Positions 35,485-43,548 of a stretch of 64,000 nt of DNA are shown here, in pieces. A program made the translations under genes and the position numbers. The notes under the pieces were generated by a model, which did not search any database, was not told the DNA's origin, and worked only from the letters and a program-made list of their open reading frames with translations. Origin of the DNA: Planctomycetota bacterium (GTDB taxonomy: Bacteria > Planctomycetota > UBA1135 > JADKAF01). The stretch lies in the NCBI GenBank assembly GCA_016719295.1, contig JADKAF010000001.1, positions 5,828,001 to 5,892,000 of the forward strand, written 5' to 3'. Positions within the stretch are counted from its first letter, which is position 1, and each line of letters begins with the position of its first letter.

Positions 35485-36396
35485 ATGAGCGCACAGCCCA
35501 TCGGCCGCGTCGTGCGCCTCGACGCCAAGGTCGCCCACGTGGAGGTCGACGGCGTCGTCCACCAGTGCGCGCTGCGCGGCCAGCTCTTCGAGGGCCTCGA
35601 GGATCAGCGCGCGCCGGTCTGCGTCGGCGACTGGGTGGAGGTCGAGCTCTCCACGACCCCCGGCGCGGTGGAGCGCGTCCTGCCGCGCAAGTCGAAGCTC
35701 TCCCGCGCGTGGATGCGGGAGGGCGCGCCGCTCGAGCAGGTGCTCGTGGCGAATGTCGATCAAGTGCTCCTGGTCGCGGCTTGCGCGGAGCCGCGGCTCT
35801 CGCTGCACTTCGTCGATCGCGTGCTCTGCGCCGCCGAGCTGAACCACCTGCCCGCCGTGATCGTCTGCACCAAGGCCGACCTCGCGCCGCGCGGGTTGGT
35901 TCAGGAGATGCAGAAGATCTACGCGGTGCCCGGCTACGAGGTGGTGGCGGTCGCGAAGGGCAAGGAGGAGGGCGTCGAGCGCGTGCGCGAGCTGCTCCGC
36001 GGCAAGCTCAGCGTCGTGACCGGTCTCTCGGGCGCGGGCAAGTCGACGTTGCTGAACCGCGTCGATCCCGCGCTGAGCTTGAAGACCGGCCAGGTCTCGA
36101 AGAAGTGGGAGACCGGTCGCCACACGACGACGCATTCGCAGCTCCTGCGTCTCGCGGCGCTCGAGGGCTATGTGATCGACACGCCGGGCCTGCGGAACTT
36201 CGTCGTGCTGCGCGACGATCGGACGCCGCTGTCGCATCTGTTCCCCGAGTTCCATCGCCATCTCGATGCGTGCGGCTTCGCGGACTGCACGCACTCGCAC
36301 GAGCCCGACTGCGCCGTGCTGCGCGCCGTCGAAGCGGAGCAGATCCCAGCCAGCCGCTTCGGCTCGTACCAGGCGATGGTGGAGGAAGGCATCTGA
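35485..36396 (+). CDS. rsgA: ribosome small-subunit maturation GTPase RsgA
   Basis: The product is 303 residues and a circularly permuted GTPase that helps mature the 30S subunit. It has an N-terminal OB fold (residues 1-75). The G motifs come in the permuted order G4 CTKADLAP (near 129), G1 GLSGAGKSTLLN (near 178) and G3 DTPGL (near 232). The C-terminal zinc knuckle contains CGFADCTHSHEPDC (C-x4-C-x-H-x5-C). All diagnostic features are intact. The start ATG 35485 opens the OB fold. The stop overlaps the next gene by four bases, so rsgA heads the transport operon that follows. Confidence 0.95.
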   Translation: MSAQPIGRVVRLDAKVAHVEVDGVVHQCALRGQLFEGLEDQRAPVCVGDWVEVELSTTPGAVERVLPRKSKLSRAWMREGAPLEQVLVANVDQVLLVAACAEPRLSLHFVDRVLCAAELNHLPAVIVCTKADLAPRGLVQEMQKIYAVPGYEVVAVAKGKEEGVERVRELLRGKLSVVTGLSGAGKSTLLNRVDPALSLKTGQVSKKWETGRHTTTHSQLLRLAALEGYVIDTPGLRNFVVLRDDRTPLSHLFPEFHRHLDACGFADCTHSHEPDCAVLRAVEAEQIPASRFGSYQAMVEEGI

Positions 36397-37721
36397 GTTC
36401 TCTGCACTCGCGCGACGCGCGCGATGCGCGACGCGGGGCGGCGCTCGCGGGCGGGCTGCTGCTCGCCGGAGCGACGCTAGCGATCTTCGGCGGGCAAGCG
36501 CTGATCGCCGGCCTCGCGAAGCTGCGCCCGGCGCTCCCCGAGGGCTGGAGCGGCAACCCGTGCATCGAGGTCGAAGCGTCCTTTCCGCTCGATCTGCCGG
36601 TGGGCACGCCGTTGCTCGCGACCGCGCCCGCGCTCGAGCGCTGGGGCGAAGTGTATGGTCCGAGCGCGAGCGGCAGGGTGCGCGTCGGCGTGAAGCCCGC
36701 GCACTTCGACGCGCTGCGCGAGGACGCGCGCCTCGTCGTCGTCGCGCGCAGCTTGGGCGAGCTCGAGCTGCTCGCGAGCTTCTTCCGCAGCGCGGCGTGG
36801 AAGCGCGGCAGCGTGCGACTGCGCGCTTGGGTCGAGAGCGAGCGAGCGGAGCTCGAGACGCTGCGCTCGCTCGCGCTCGATTCTCTCGCCGCGCGCTTCG
36901 GCTCCGAGGACGCCGAGCGCGTGCTCCTGGATCCGGCGCTGCGGCGCGCCATGTTCGAGTCGTTGCAGCGCGAGGTGTTGGCACCGATCGACTGGCCTTC
37001 CGTCGCGCGCGAGGCGAGCGGAGATCCCGCGGTGCGAGAGCTCGGCGCGTGGCTCGGAGAGAGCGCAGAGCTCGAGCAGGTGCTCGCTCGTGCGAGCGGG
37101 AGCTTCCTGGAGCTCCTGCTCGGCGAGCTCGGCTCCGTGCCGCGCGCGCTGTGGGACGATCCGCTCGGCGCCGTGCTCGAGGCGCGCGAGCGGAGCGCGC
37201 GCGGCCTGGAGCGCGCGACGCGCGGCACCGCCGAGCAAGTGCTCCTGCGCTCGCTCGGCGCGCTCGGCGAGGCCGTCTCGTCCGATCCCGAGGCCGCGCT
37301 GCGTCGTTCCCTCGCGGCCGGCTCGGCCTTCGCCGAGGAGGCCGAGCTCCAGCGGCACCTGCGCAATGCCTGGAGCGCGTTTCTCGCCGATCCGCGCACG
37401 GGGGCGCGGCTGCGCCAGCTCGGCGACGAAGGCCTCGCCGAGCTCGAAGCTGCGCTGCGGGCCTGCGCCGCCGATCCGCGCGTGCGCACCCGCCTCGAGG
37501 GGCTCGCTCGGCGCGCCGCGACGCCGCTCGGCGCGCTGCTGCGCGAGCTCCTGCTCGACGAGCGCGGCAGCGGATGGAACCCGCTCCTGCTCGCGCTGCT
37601 CCGCGAGCGGCTGCTCGGTCGGCGCACGCCGATGATCGTGATCGCCTCGCCGGGGAGCGGCAGCCGCGTCGCGCCGGGCACCGTCTTCAGCGCCGGCGGC
37701 GCCGCGGAGGAGCTCTGGTGA
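36393..37721 (+). CDS. MCE/MlaD-like membrane-anchored protein
   Basis: The product is about 442 residues. A single N-terminal transmembrane segment (ALAGGLLLAGATLAIFG) is followed by a beta-rich stretch (CIEVEASFPLDLPVGTPLLA, with RVRVGVKPAHFDAL downstream) that fits a divergent MCE domain. A long helical region and a C-terminal beta segment (PMIVIASPGSGSRVAPGTVF) follow. MlaD-type proteins carry lipids between membranes with an MlaFE ABC transporter, which is the next gene here. No ATG, GTG or TTG is available before the membrane segment. The CTG at 36393 overlaps the rsgA stop as CTGA and has GGAGGAAGG seven bases upstream, so it is the probable start. The MCE assignment is from context and weak similarity. 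Confidence 0.7.
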   Translation: MSSLHSRDARDARRGAALAGGLLLAGATLAIFGGQALIAGLAKLRPALPEGWSGNPCIEVEASFPLDLPVGTPLLATAPALERWGEVYGPSASGRVRVGVKPAHFDALREDARLVVVARSLGELELLASFFRSAAWKRGSVRLRAWVESERAELETLRSLALDSLAARFGSEDAERVLLDPALRRAMFESLQREVLAPIDWPSVAREASGDPAVRELGAWLGESAELEQVLARASGSFLELLLGELGSVPRALWDDPLGAVLEARERSARGLERATRGTAEQVLLRSLGALGEAVSSDPEAALRRSLAAGSAFAEEAELQRHLRNAWSAFLADPRTGARLRQLGDEGLAELEAALRACAADPRVRTRLEGLARRAATPLGALLRELLLDERGSGWNPLLLALLRERLLGRRTPMIVIASPGSGSRVAPGTVFSAGGAAEELW

Positions 37722-39373
37722 GCGGCGTCGTGCTGCGCGTGCGCGCGTTCGGCGTGCGCTCGATGCGCCGGGTCGCGAGCGGGCTCTTCGCCGCGCGTCG
37801 CGCGGAGTCGGTGCTGCTCTTGCGCCAGGTCTCCTTCGAGCTCCGCGAAGGCGAGGTGGTCTTGCTGCTCGGGCCCTCGGGCAGCGGGAAGTCGCTGCTC
37901 TCGCGCACCCTGGTGGGGCTGGAGGGGCTCGCTTCGCCGACGCTCGCGTTCGCCGCGGAGGCCTCGCTCGCGCTCGTGACGCGCGAGGGCGAGGAGATCG
38001 AAGCGCTGCGCGCGGCCTATCCGCGCGAGCTGCGCGGACGCATCGGCTACATGTTCCAGTACCACGCGCTCTTCGAGTCGCTCTCGGTGCGCGAGAACAT
38101 CGAGCTCGGGCGCGACCAGGCGCGCCTGCGCTGGCGCGCGGAGGAGTTCCGCGCGTGGTATGCGGAGGCCGCGCAGCGCCTCGGCGTCGCGGGCTACGAG
38201 CAGCGCGCGGTGGCGCAGCTCTCCGGGGGACAGCGCCAGCGCGTGGCGCTCCTGCGCGCGCTGGCCGCGCGCCCCGAGCTGCTGATCTACGACGAGCCGA
38301 CGAGCGGCCTCGATCCGCGCTCGGCGAGCGAGGCCGCCGCGCTGATCAAGGAGGCGCTGCGCGATCCGCGCGTCGCGCCGCGCGCGAGCCTCGTCGTCAC
38401 GCACGACCTCGCGAACCTGCTCGCGATCGCCGATCGCGCCCTGCTCGTGCGCAGCGATGCGAGCGTCGGGATCTTCGCGCTGCCCGACGACGCGGCGCGC
38501 GACGCGCTGCGCGAGGAGGCGAGGGCGGAGATGGAGCGCTTCCGTCCGCGCCAAGGCGAAGTGCTCGCGCGCTCCGAGTGGAAGGAGCACGTGCGCGCGG
38601 TGCGCTGGCGGCGCTTCTGCGGCGTGCTGCGCTCGAGCGTCTCGCTCGTGCGAGGAGCTCCGGCACACTTCGCGCGGAACGCTCGCTGGCATCTCCGCTT
38701 CGGCCGCAGCCTCTTCCGCGACCTGCTCGTCGATGCGCTCCTCTTCCTCGCCTTGGGCGGTCTCTGCTTGGGCCTCGTGATGACGCACTTCGCGCTGCAC
38801 GCCGAGCTCGGCCCGCTCACGGGCTTCGTGGAGCCGCTGCTCCTCGATGGCGTCATCGAGGGCCTCGGGCTCGCGTTCTTCGCGGTGATCTGCCCGCTCT
38901 TCGCCTCGATCCTGCTCGCCGCGCGCTCGGGCGCCTCCGCGGCGGGGCGTTTCGCGCAGATGCGTCTCTCCTCCGAGCTCGATGCGCTCGCCGTGCTCGG
39001 GCTCGATCGCGCGCTGCTGCTGGGGCTCCCCGCGATGGCGATCCTGGCCTTGGCCTTCGTGCTGCTCGATCTCGTCGCCTTCGCGTGCGGGACCGCGGGC
39101 AGCGCCGTCGCCGCGCTCTTTGCGAAGCCGCTGCTCGGCTTCCACACCTGGCAGAGCGCCTACTTTCAGAACCTCGGCAGCTTCCCGTTCCGCGGCACGG
39201 GCGAGCTGCTCTCGAAGCTCCTGCCCGCCGGGCTCGGCTGCGGGTTCTTCGCGTATCGCTTCGGGACGCGCGAGCTGCGCTCGGCCTCGGAGGCGAATCG
39301 CGCCATCACGCGCACCTTGTTCGCCGCGATCCTCTGGATCCTGGTCGTGTTCTTCGCCATGCTCGCGCGCTGA
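37718..39373 (+). CDS. fused MlaF-MlaE type ABC transporter (ATPase plus permease)
   Basis: The product is 551 residues. Residues 1-260 are an ABC ATPase with Walker A GPSGSGKSLL (near 51), signature LSGGQRQRV (near 167), Walker B LLIYDEPTSGLDP and the H-loop VVTHDLAN. Residues from about 330 form an MlaE/YrbE-type permease with several membrane helices (DALLFLALGGLCLGLVMT, LGLAFFAVICPLFASIL, AILALAFVLLDLVAFACG, FAAILWILVVFFAML). In most bacteria MlaF and MlaE are separate proteins. GTG 37718 overlaps the previous stop. With the MlaD-like gene it should move phospholipids to or from the outer membrane; direction cannot be inferred. Confidence 0.85.
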   Translation: MSGVVLRVRAFGVRSMRRVASGLFAARRAESVLLLRQVSFELREGEVVLLLGPSGSGKSLLSRTLVGLEGLASPTLAFAAEASLALVTREGEEIEALRAAYPRELRGRIGYMFQYHALFESLSVRENIELGRDQARLRWRAEEFRAWYAEAAQRLGVAGYEQRAVAQLSGGQRQRVALLRALAARPELLIYDEPTSGLDPRSASEAAALIKEALRDPRVAPRASLVVTHDLANLLAIADRALLVRSDASVGIFALPDDAARDALREEARAEMERFRPRQGEVLARSEWKEHVRAVRWRRFCGVLRSSVSLVRGAPAHFARNARWHLRFGRSLFRDLLVDALLFLALGGLCLGLVMTHFALHAELGPLTGFVEPLLLDGVIEGLGLAFFAVICPLFASILLAARSGASAAGRFAQMRLSSELDALAVLGLDRALLLGLPAMAILALAFVLLDLVAFACGTAGSAVAALFAKPLLGFHTWQSAYFQNLGSFPFRGTGELLSKLLPAGLGCGFFAYRFGTRELRSASEANRAITRTLFAAILWILVVFFAMLAR

Positions 39374-39377
39374 GCTC

Positions 39378-41924
39378 ATGAGCGACTCCTCGATGCGATC
39401 GACCGTCGTCGTGCTCGGCGAGACCGGGCACGGCAAGACCGTGCTGCTCGCGCACCTGATCCAGCTGTGGCTGGAGGGCGTCGCGGGCGGTGGTCGCGCG
39501 GAGCTCCTACCCGACGCGGAGGAGAAGCGGCGGCGCTCCCTCGCTGCGATCGAGGCCTTCGCCGGTCCGGGGCGGCGCACGACCTCGCAGGCGATCGCGG
39601 CGATCACGCAGAGCTTCTCCGAAGGGCGCAGCGTCGAGGGGACGGCGGAGCCCGAGGACTTCTTCGTGCAGTGGCACGCGGCCGAGCTCTCTCCGGGGCG
39701 CTCCTCGGTCGTGCGGCTCCGCGATGTCCCGGGCTACGTCTTCGAGGAGGGCGAGCGCTGGGAGCAGCGCGGTGGGCGCTGGGGCGAGCTCTTGCTCCGC
39801 TGCGCGGGGCTCGTGCTGGTCCTCGATCTCGCCTCCGCTCTCGAGGCGACCGAGTCCTCGCGCTTTGCAGCGCGCGTGCAGCGCTACGTGCACGCGCTCA
39901 GCGCCGCGGAAGCCTCAGCCCGCCGCGCCGGCGTGCGCGGGTTGCCCGTCGCGCTCTACTTCGCGCGCGCGGATCTCGAGAGGCGCGAGGTCGCGCTGGC
40001 GGAGCTGCGCGCGCGACCGGCATTGCGCCCGCTCTTCGCGGCGCTCGAGGATCGCACGAGGAGCCTCGTGTCCAGCGTGCACGTCGTCTCGTGCCTGCGC
40101 TACGCGCGCGACGAGGCGAGCGCGGATCGCGCGGCGCTCGCTGCCGGCGCGGCGCAGCTCGGCGCGGGGCTCGCGCGCGGGCTGGTGGAGCAGGCCGCGC
40201 TGCGGAAGCGGCGGCGCATCGTCGCCGCTGTCGGTGCTCTGCTGCTCCTCTACGCGGGATGGGCGGCGCTGGCGCTGCTCGCGCTGCGCCCTTCCGTCGA
40301 GCCGCAGGGCGTGGTCGAGCTGCAGGTCGCGCTGGACGAGCTCGCCGCGAGCGAGCGCGCCGAGGAGCGCTTCGGCGCGTTCCCGTGGTGGCCGGGCAAG
40401 GACCGCGCAGAGCTCGAGCGGCACCGCGAAGCGCTCGAGGAGCGCGCGATCGCGCTGCTCCGCGATCATCCCGCGCTGCGCGAGGAGGAAGGGCGCTGCG
40501 AGCGCACGCGCGCCGAGTACGCGACGGCGCGGCGCGCGCTCGAGCGCCTGCGCCCGCTTCTCGCGGGGCGCTCTTCGTTCGCGGCGGGAGTCGCGCCGAG
40601 CGAGGAGCTGCTGCTCGCGAAAGAGGAGCTCGCGCGCCTGGAGTCGCCCTCCGCACGGAACCTGCACGAGTGGGAGGCCGCGCTGCGCGCGCTCGCGTTC
40701 CCGGCGTTGCGCGCGCGCTTCGCGGAGAGCGTGCAGGAGCTGATCGCGCTCGAGCTGCAGCGCCTCGATCTCGTCTCGCGGAAGCTGGTGCTCGACGAAG
40801 AGCTCGGCGATCTCTCGAAGCTGCGCGCGTTCCGCGCGGCGCACGCGGAGATCGGCGATGCCTTGGTCGATGCGCGCCTTGCGCGCGAGTGGGAGCACGT
40901 GCGCTTCGTGCTGGAGCAAGCGCGGACGAGCGGAGAGGGGCTCGCGTTCTCGGAGTGCTTCGAGCCGCTCGCGTCCGTGCATGCCGCGGAGCTCGCCGAG
41001 GCGTCGAGCGCGAGCGAGATGCTGCGCGGCGAGATCGCGTTCGAGCTCGGGCGTTGCGTCGCGGTGGGGCTGCCGCTCGCGGAGCGCGAGCGCTGCGCGA
41101 CGCGGCTCTCCGCGGATCCCGCGGGGGCCGCGCTGGCGCTCGACCTCGCGCGCGCGTTCCCGCGCGTCTACGAGGTCGAGCTCCTGCGCTGGAACGGAGC
41201 GGAAGGGCGCGCCTATCTCACGCGCCGCGTCGCGGGCCTCCGCGAGCTCGCGGCCTTGCTGCGTCCGCACGCGCCGAGCCCGCAGGCGAGCGCGGCGCTG
41301 AGGCAGCTCGAGGAGCATCTCGAGCGCCTCGCCGAAGCCAAGATCGGACCGTACCGCATCTGGCTGCGGCGTCTCGTGGCCGACGCCGGTGACGAGCCGT
41401 TCTGGATGCGCTTGCCAGTCTTCGACGACCACGGGCGCTTCCAGCGCTGGAACGAGCTCGGCGGTCTGGCGCAGCCCGTGCTGCGCCTCGTGCACCCAGG
41501 AGAGGCGAGCGGGCCGTTCGCCGAAGGCGCGCTCGTTCCCGGTGCCGATGGTTGGTCGGCGCTGGCGAGGCGCTGGGAAGGGCGCGTGCCGCTGGGAGCG
41601 GCGTTCGAGCACGAGGCCGGCCGCCCGCTGGGCCTCGAGATCGCGGACCGCGGTTCCGCCGAGCAACCGCGCCCTCCGTGGTTGGCGTGGGTCGTCGTCG
41701 ACGTCGAGGGCGCCTTCGCCCCCGAGCGCCTCGACGCGCGCACCTTCGAGCTCGCGATCCCGCGCCCCGAAGGCGGAACGAAAGACGCGAAGAAGCCCGA
41801 GCAGCGCTACCATCCCGCCGCGCGCCAAGTGCTGCGCCTCGAGCTCGAGGTCGAGCTCGACGGCCGCCCCCTCCGCGACGCGAGCTCCTCCTTCTCCTTC
41901 TCCGCGTGGACCCTCTCCTGGTGA
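39378..41924 (+). CDS. large P-loop GTPase-like membrane protein
   Basis: The product is 848 residues and I do not know the family. The N-terminal P-loop domain (1-250) has Walker A GETGHGKT (14-21), the G3-like RDVPGYVF near 115, and YFARADL in the position of the NKxD/G4 motif, so it looks like a small GTPase of the TRAFAC type. One transmembrane segment (VAAVGALLLLYAGWAALALLAL, in two parts, about 280-303) follows. After it come about 540 residues of helical, Glu/Arg-rich sequence with coiled-coil tendency and a C-terminal beta region. The layout loosely recalls T6SS TssM/IcmF, but no other T6SS gene is present. It lies four bases after the MlaFE fusion, hence probably part of the same envelope operon. 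Confidence 0.7.
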   Translation: MSDSSMRSTVVVLGETGHGKTVLLAHLIQLWLEGVAGGGRAELLPDAEEKRRRSLAAIEAFAGPGRRTTSQAIAAITQSFSEGRSVEGTAEPEDFFVQWHAAELSPGRSSVVRLRDVPGYVFEEGERWEQRGGRWGELLLRCAGLVLVLDLASALEATESSRFAARVQRYVHALSAAEASARRAGVRGLPVALYFARADLERREVALAELRARPALRPLFAALEDRTRSLVSSVHVVSCLRYARDEASADRAALAAGAAQLGAGLARGLVEQAALRKRRRIVAAVGALLLLYAGWAALALLALRPSVEPQGVVELQVALDELAASERAEERFGAFPWWPGKDRAELERHREALEERAIALLRDHPALREEEGRCERTRAEYATARRALERLRPLLAGRSSFAAGVAPSEELLLAKEELARLESPSARNLHEWEAALRALAFPALRARFAESVQELIALELQRLDLVSRKLVLDEELGDLSKLRAFRAAHAEIGDALVDARLAREWEHVRFVLEQARTSGEGLAFSECFEPLASVHAAELAEASSASEMLRGEIAFELGRCVAVGLPLAERERCATRLSADPAGAALALDLARAFPRVYEVELLRWNGAEGRAYLTRRVAGLRELAALLRPHAPSPQASAALRQLEEHLERLAEAKIGPYRIWLRRLVADAGDEPFWMRLPVFDDHGRFQRWNELGGLAQPVLRLVHPGEASGPFAEGALVPGADGWSALARRWEGRVPLGAAFEHEAGRPLGLEIADRGSAEQPRPPWLAWVVVDVEGAFAPERLDARTFELAIPRPEGGTKDAKKPEQRYHPAARQVLRLELEVELDGRPLRDASSSFSFSAWTLSW

Positions 41925-42037
41925 AACCGAACGTACGGTGCCAGAGCAAATTTCTCCGGTTAGCAACCGGAGGCCGATACTTGCTGGTTCAACGGCTGAC
42001 TCCGTTGAGACCGTGCTCTGGCACCGTACGTTCGGTT
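41925..42037. other. 113-nt structured element with perfect 24-bp terminal inverted repeat
   Basis: The element begins directly after the stop codon of the GTPase-like gene and ends two bases before the Shine-Dalgarno of the next. The outer arms 41925-41948 and 42014-42037 are perfectly complementary over 24 bp. Inside are two hairpins. The first has 8-bp arms CTCCGGTT and AACCGGAG around AGC (41954-41972). The second has 10-bp arms with one bulged G around CTGACT (41986-42012). RNA or single-stranded DNA would form a three-way junction with a long stem. It could be a miniature inverted-repeat element, an attenuator or a processing site. No target duplication is visible. Confidence 0.85.
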
Positions 42038-42054
42038 GCGGAGGGTGGGGGGTG

Positions 42055-42579
42055 GTGAGGGAGCGGTCGCGGAAGCTCTGGGGGTATGTGCTGTTCGCGG
42101 CGGCGATAGGGGTCGCGCTGCTCGTCGTGCTGCGGCTCTTCGGGAGGAGCAGCGGGGACGAGGTGAGCTTGCGCGATCGACCGGGAGCGCAGCCGGTCTA
42201 CCTCGAGCGAACGGTCGCGCAGCAGGCGCTCGCGGTGTCGAAGCGCGCGGGCGAGCTCTTGCTGCGCGAAGGCGAAGGATCGCGCGTCGAGGGCACGGCG
42301 CTCTTCAAGATCGGCAACGAGGACTGGCTCGCGGCGTGCGCGCTCTTGCGCGCGAACGAGCCGGCGCTGCGCACGGCGGCGCTCGATGGGCAAGCCGGCG
42401 CGCGTCCAGCGAGCGCGCTGGAGAAGCTGCGCCTCGCGGCACCCGAGGTCGAGCGCTTGCGCGCACGCTTCGCGGCGGTGGAGATGCTGCAGCGCGGACG
42501 CGTGCCCGAGGAGCTGCGCGCGTTCCTCGACGATCTCGCGCGCTTGATCGCGGCCTTGCCCGCGGAGCCCGCCCGATGA
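42055..42579 (+). CDS. small membrane-anchored protein
   Basis: The product is 174 residues with one N-terminal transmembrane segment (KLWGYVLFAAAIGVALLVVL), then a helical, Ala/Arg/Glu-rich periplasmic or cytoplasmic domain (ERTVAQQALAVSKRAGELLL). No family is recognised. The start is GTG 42055 (GTG 42052 is an alternative), preceded by GGAGGG at 42040-42045, which follows immediately after the 113-nt structured element. The stop overlaps the next gene (ATGA). Position suggests a role with the GTPase-like membrane protein upstream. Confidence 0.65.
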   Translation: MRERSRKLWGYVLFAAAIGVALLVVLRLFGRSSGDEVSLRDRPGAQPVYLERTVAQQALAVSKRAGELLLREGEGSRVEGTALFKIGNEDWLAACALLRANEPALRTAALDGQAGARPASALEKLRLAAPEVERLRARFAAVEMLQRGRVPEELRAFLDDLARLIAALPAEPAR

Positions 42580-43517
42580 CGCGGAGCTTCCTCTTCGCCT
42601 CCGGTTTCCTCGGCTCCTCGCGCACGCGCGACCAGGCGATCAAGCATGCGCATGGGCTCTCCGCCGAGGAGATCGCGACCTTGGACGAGGTGCTGCGCGC
42701 GCTGCTCGCGCGGCGCGCGCCGGAGAGCGAGGAGCTTCGCGCCGTGCTCGTGCAGCCGGGCGGCGTCGTGCTCTCGCTGCGCGGTCGCCGCGGTCGCGAT
42801 GCCGAAGCTCGGCCGACCTGGGTGATCTTCGGTCGCGTGGAAGGCTCGATCGACCCGCGCGCGCCCTGGAGCGCGCGCAGCGTCGTCGAGGACGAAGCGA
42901 GCGAGGCGCTGCCGGCGCCGCCGCCGCCGCAGGCCTCCGATCCCGAGTACGCGGCGTTCTTCGCTCGCGAGCGAGAGCGCGGACGAGCATGGCGCTACGA
43001 CGAGCGCGCGCCGCAGGAGCGCAGCGCCAAAGCGCCTTGGCTCGCGGGGGTGCTCGCGCTCGCGCTCGTGCTCGCGATGATCTCGCCCTGGCCCGCGCCG
43101 GCGCCGACGCGACTCGATCCACGCGGCGCTCCCGGCGTGCTGGAAGAACCCCTGACGACGCGGCTCGCGCGCGCGATCGCGAGCCAGCGAGCGGCGCTCC
43201 TTTCCGAGCTGCGCTGGCTGGAAGAGCGCGGGATCTGGCGCTTTGGCCGCCTGGGCGAGCCCGAGGTCCCCGATGCCGCCGCCGCGGGCCTGCAGCGCGC
43301 CGTGCGTGCCTTGCGCGCGGCGGTCGAAGCAGGAGGCGAGCTCTCCGCGTTCGCGTGGGAAGAGCGCTTCTGGCCGCGCGACGCGCGAGGTGTGCGCATC
43401 GAGCCGGCTCTCGTGCTCCTCGGGCCCCGCAGCCTCAGCGACGAGGAGCTGCGCGCGCTGCGCGGCTGGCTCGCGCTCTTGCACGAGCTCTATGTCCGCG
43501 GCGGTGCGGGCGGGTAG
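42576..43517 (+). CDS. membrane-anchored protein of unknown function
   Basis: The product is 313 residues. A cytoplasmic-looking N-terminal part (about 1-150; HGLSAEEIATLDEVLRALLA, then LVQPGGVVLSLRGRRGRDAE) is followed by one transmembrane segment (APWLAGVLALALVLAMI, near 150-167) and a helical C-terminal domain with Trp/Glu-rich segments (LRWLEERGIWRFG, FAWEERFWPRD). No known domain is recognised. ATG 42576 overlaps the previous stop (ATGA), making it the last gene of the run that starts at rsgA. The following peroxiredoxin gene has a 31-base gap, so it may or may not be in the same transcript. Confidence 0.65.
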   Translation: MTRSFLFASGFLGSSRTRDQAIKHAHGLSAEEIATLDEVLRALLARRAPESEELRAVLVQPGGVVLSLRGRRGRDAEARPTWVIFGRVEGSIDPRAPWSARSVVEDEASEALPAPPPPQASDPEYAAFFARERERGRAWRYDERAPQERSAKAPWLAGVLALALVLAMISPWPAPAPTRLDPRGAPGVLEEPLTTRLARAIASQRAALLSELRWLEERGIWRFGRLGEPEVPDAAAAGLQRAVRALRAAVEAGGELSAFAWEERFWPRDARGVRIEPALVLLGPRSLSDEELRALRGWLALLHELYVRGGAGG

Positions 43518-43548
43518 CATCGCGCGCACCCATCCTCCGGAGCCTCCC

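Noticed and set aside
39378..41924. type VI secretion TssM/IcmF
   Set aside because: The P-loop plus membrane layout is reminiscent, but no other T6SS gene is present and the TssM C-terminal domain is not recognised.
41925..42037. tRNA-Ser(GCU)-like gene on the minus strand
   Set aside because: The minus strand shows a hairpin with a 7-base loop TTGCTAA that resembles an anticodon arm. However, the outer stem is 24 bp instead of 7, and there are no proper D or T arms and no CCA-type end.
41925..42037. integron attC recombination site
   Set aside because: The ends do not match the RYYYAAC/GTTRRRY core boxes and the outer arms pair perfectly without extrahelical bases. No integron integrase is in the window.
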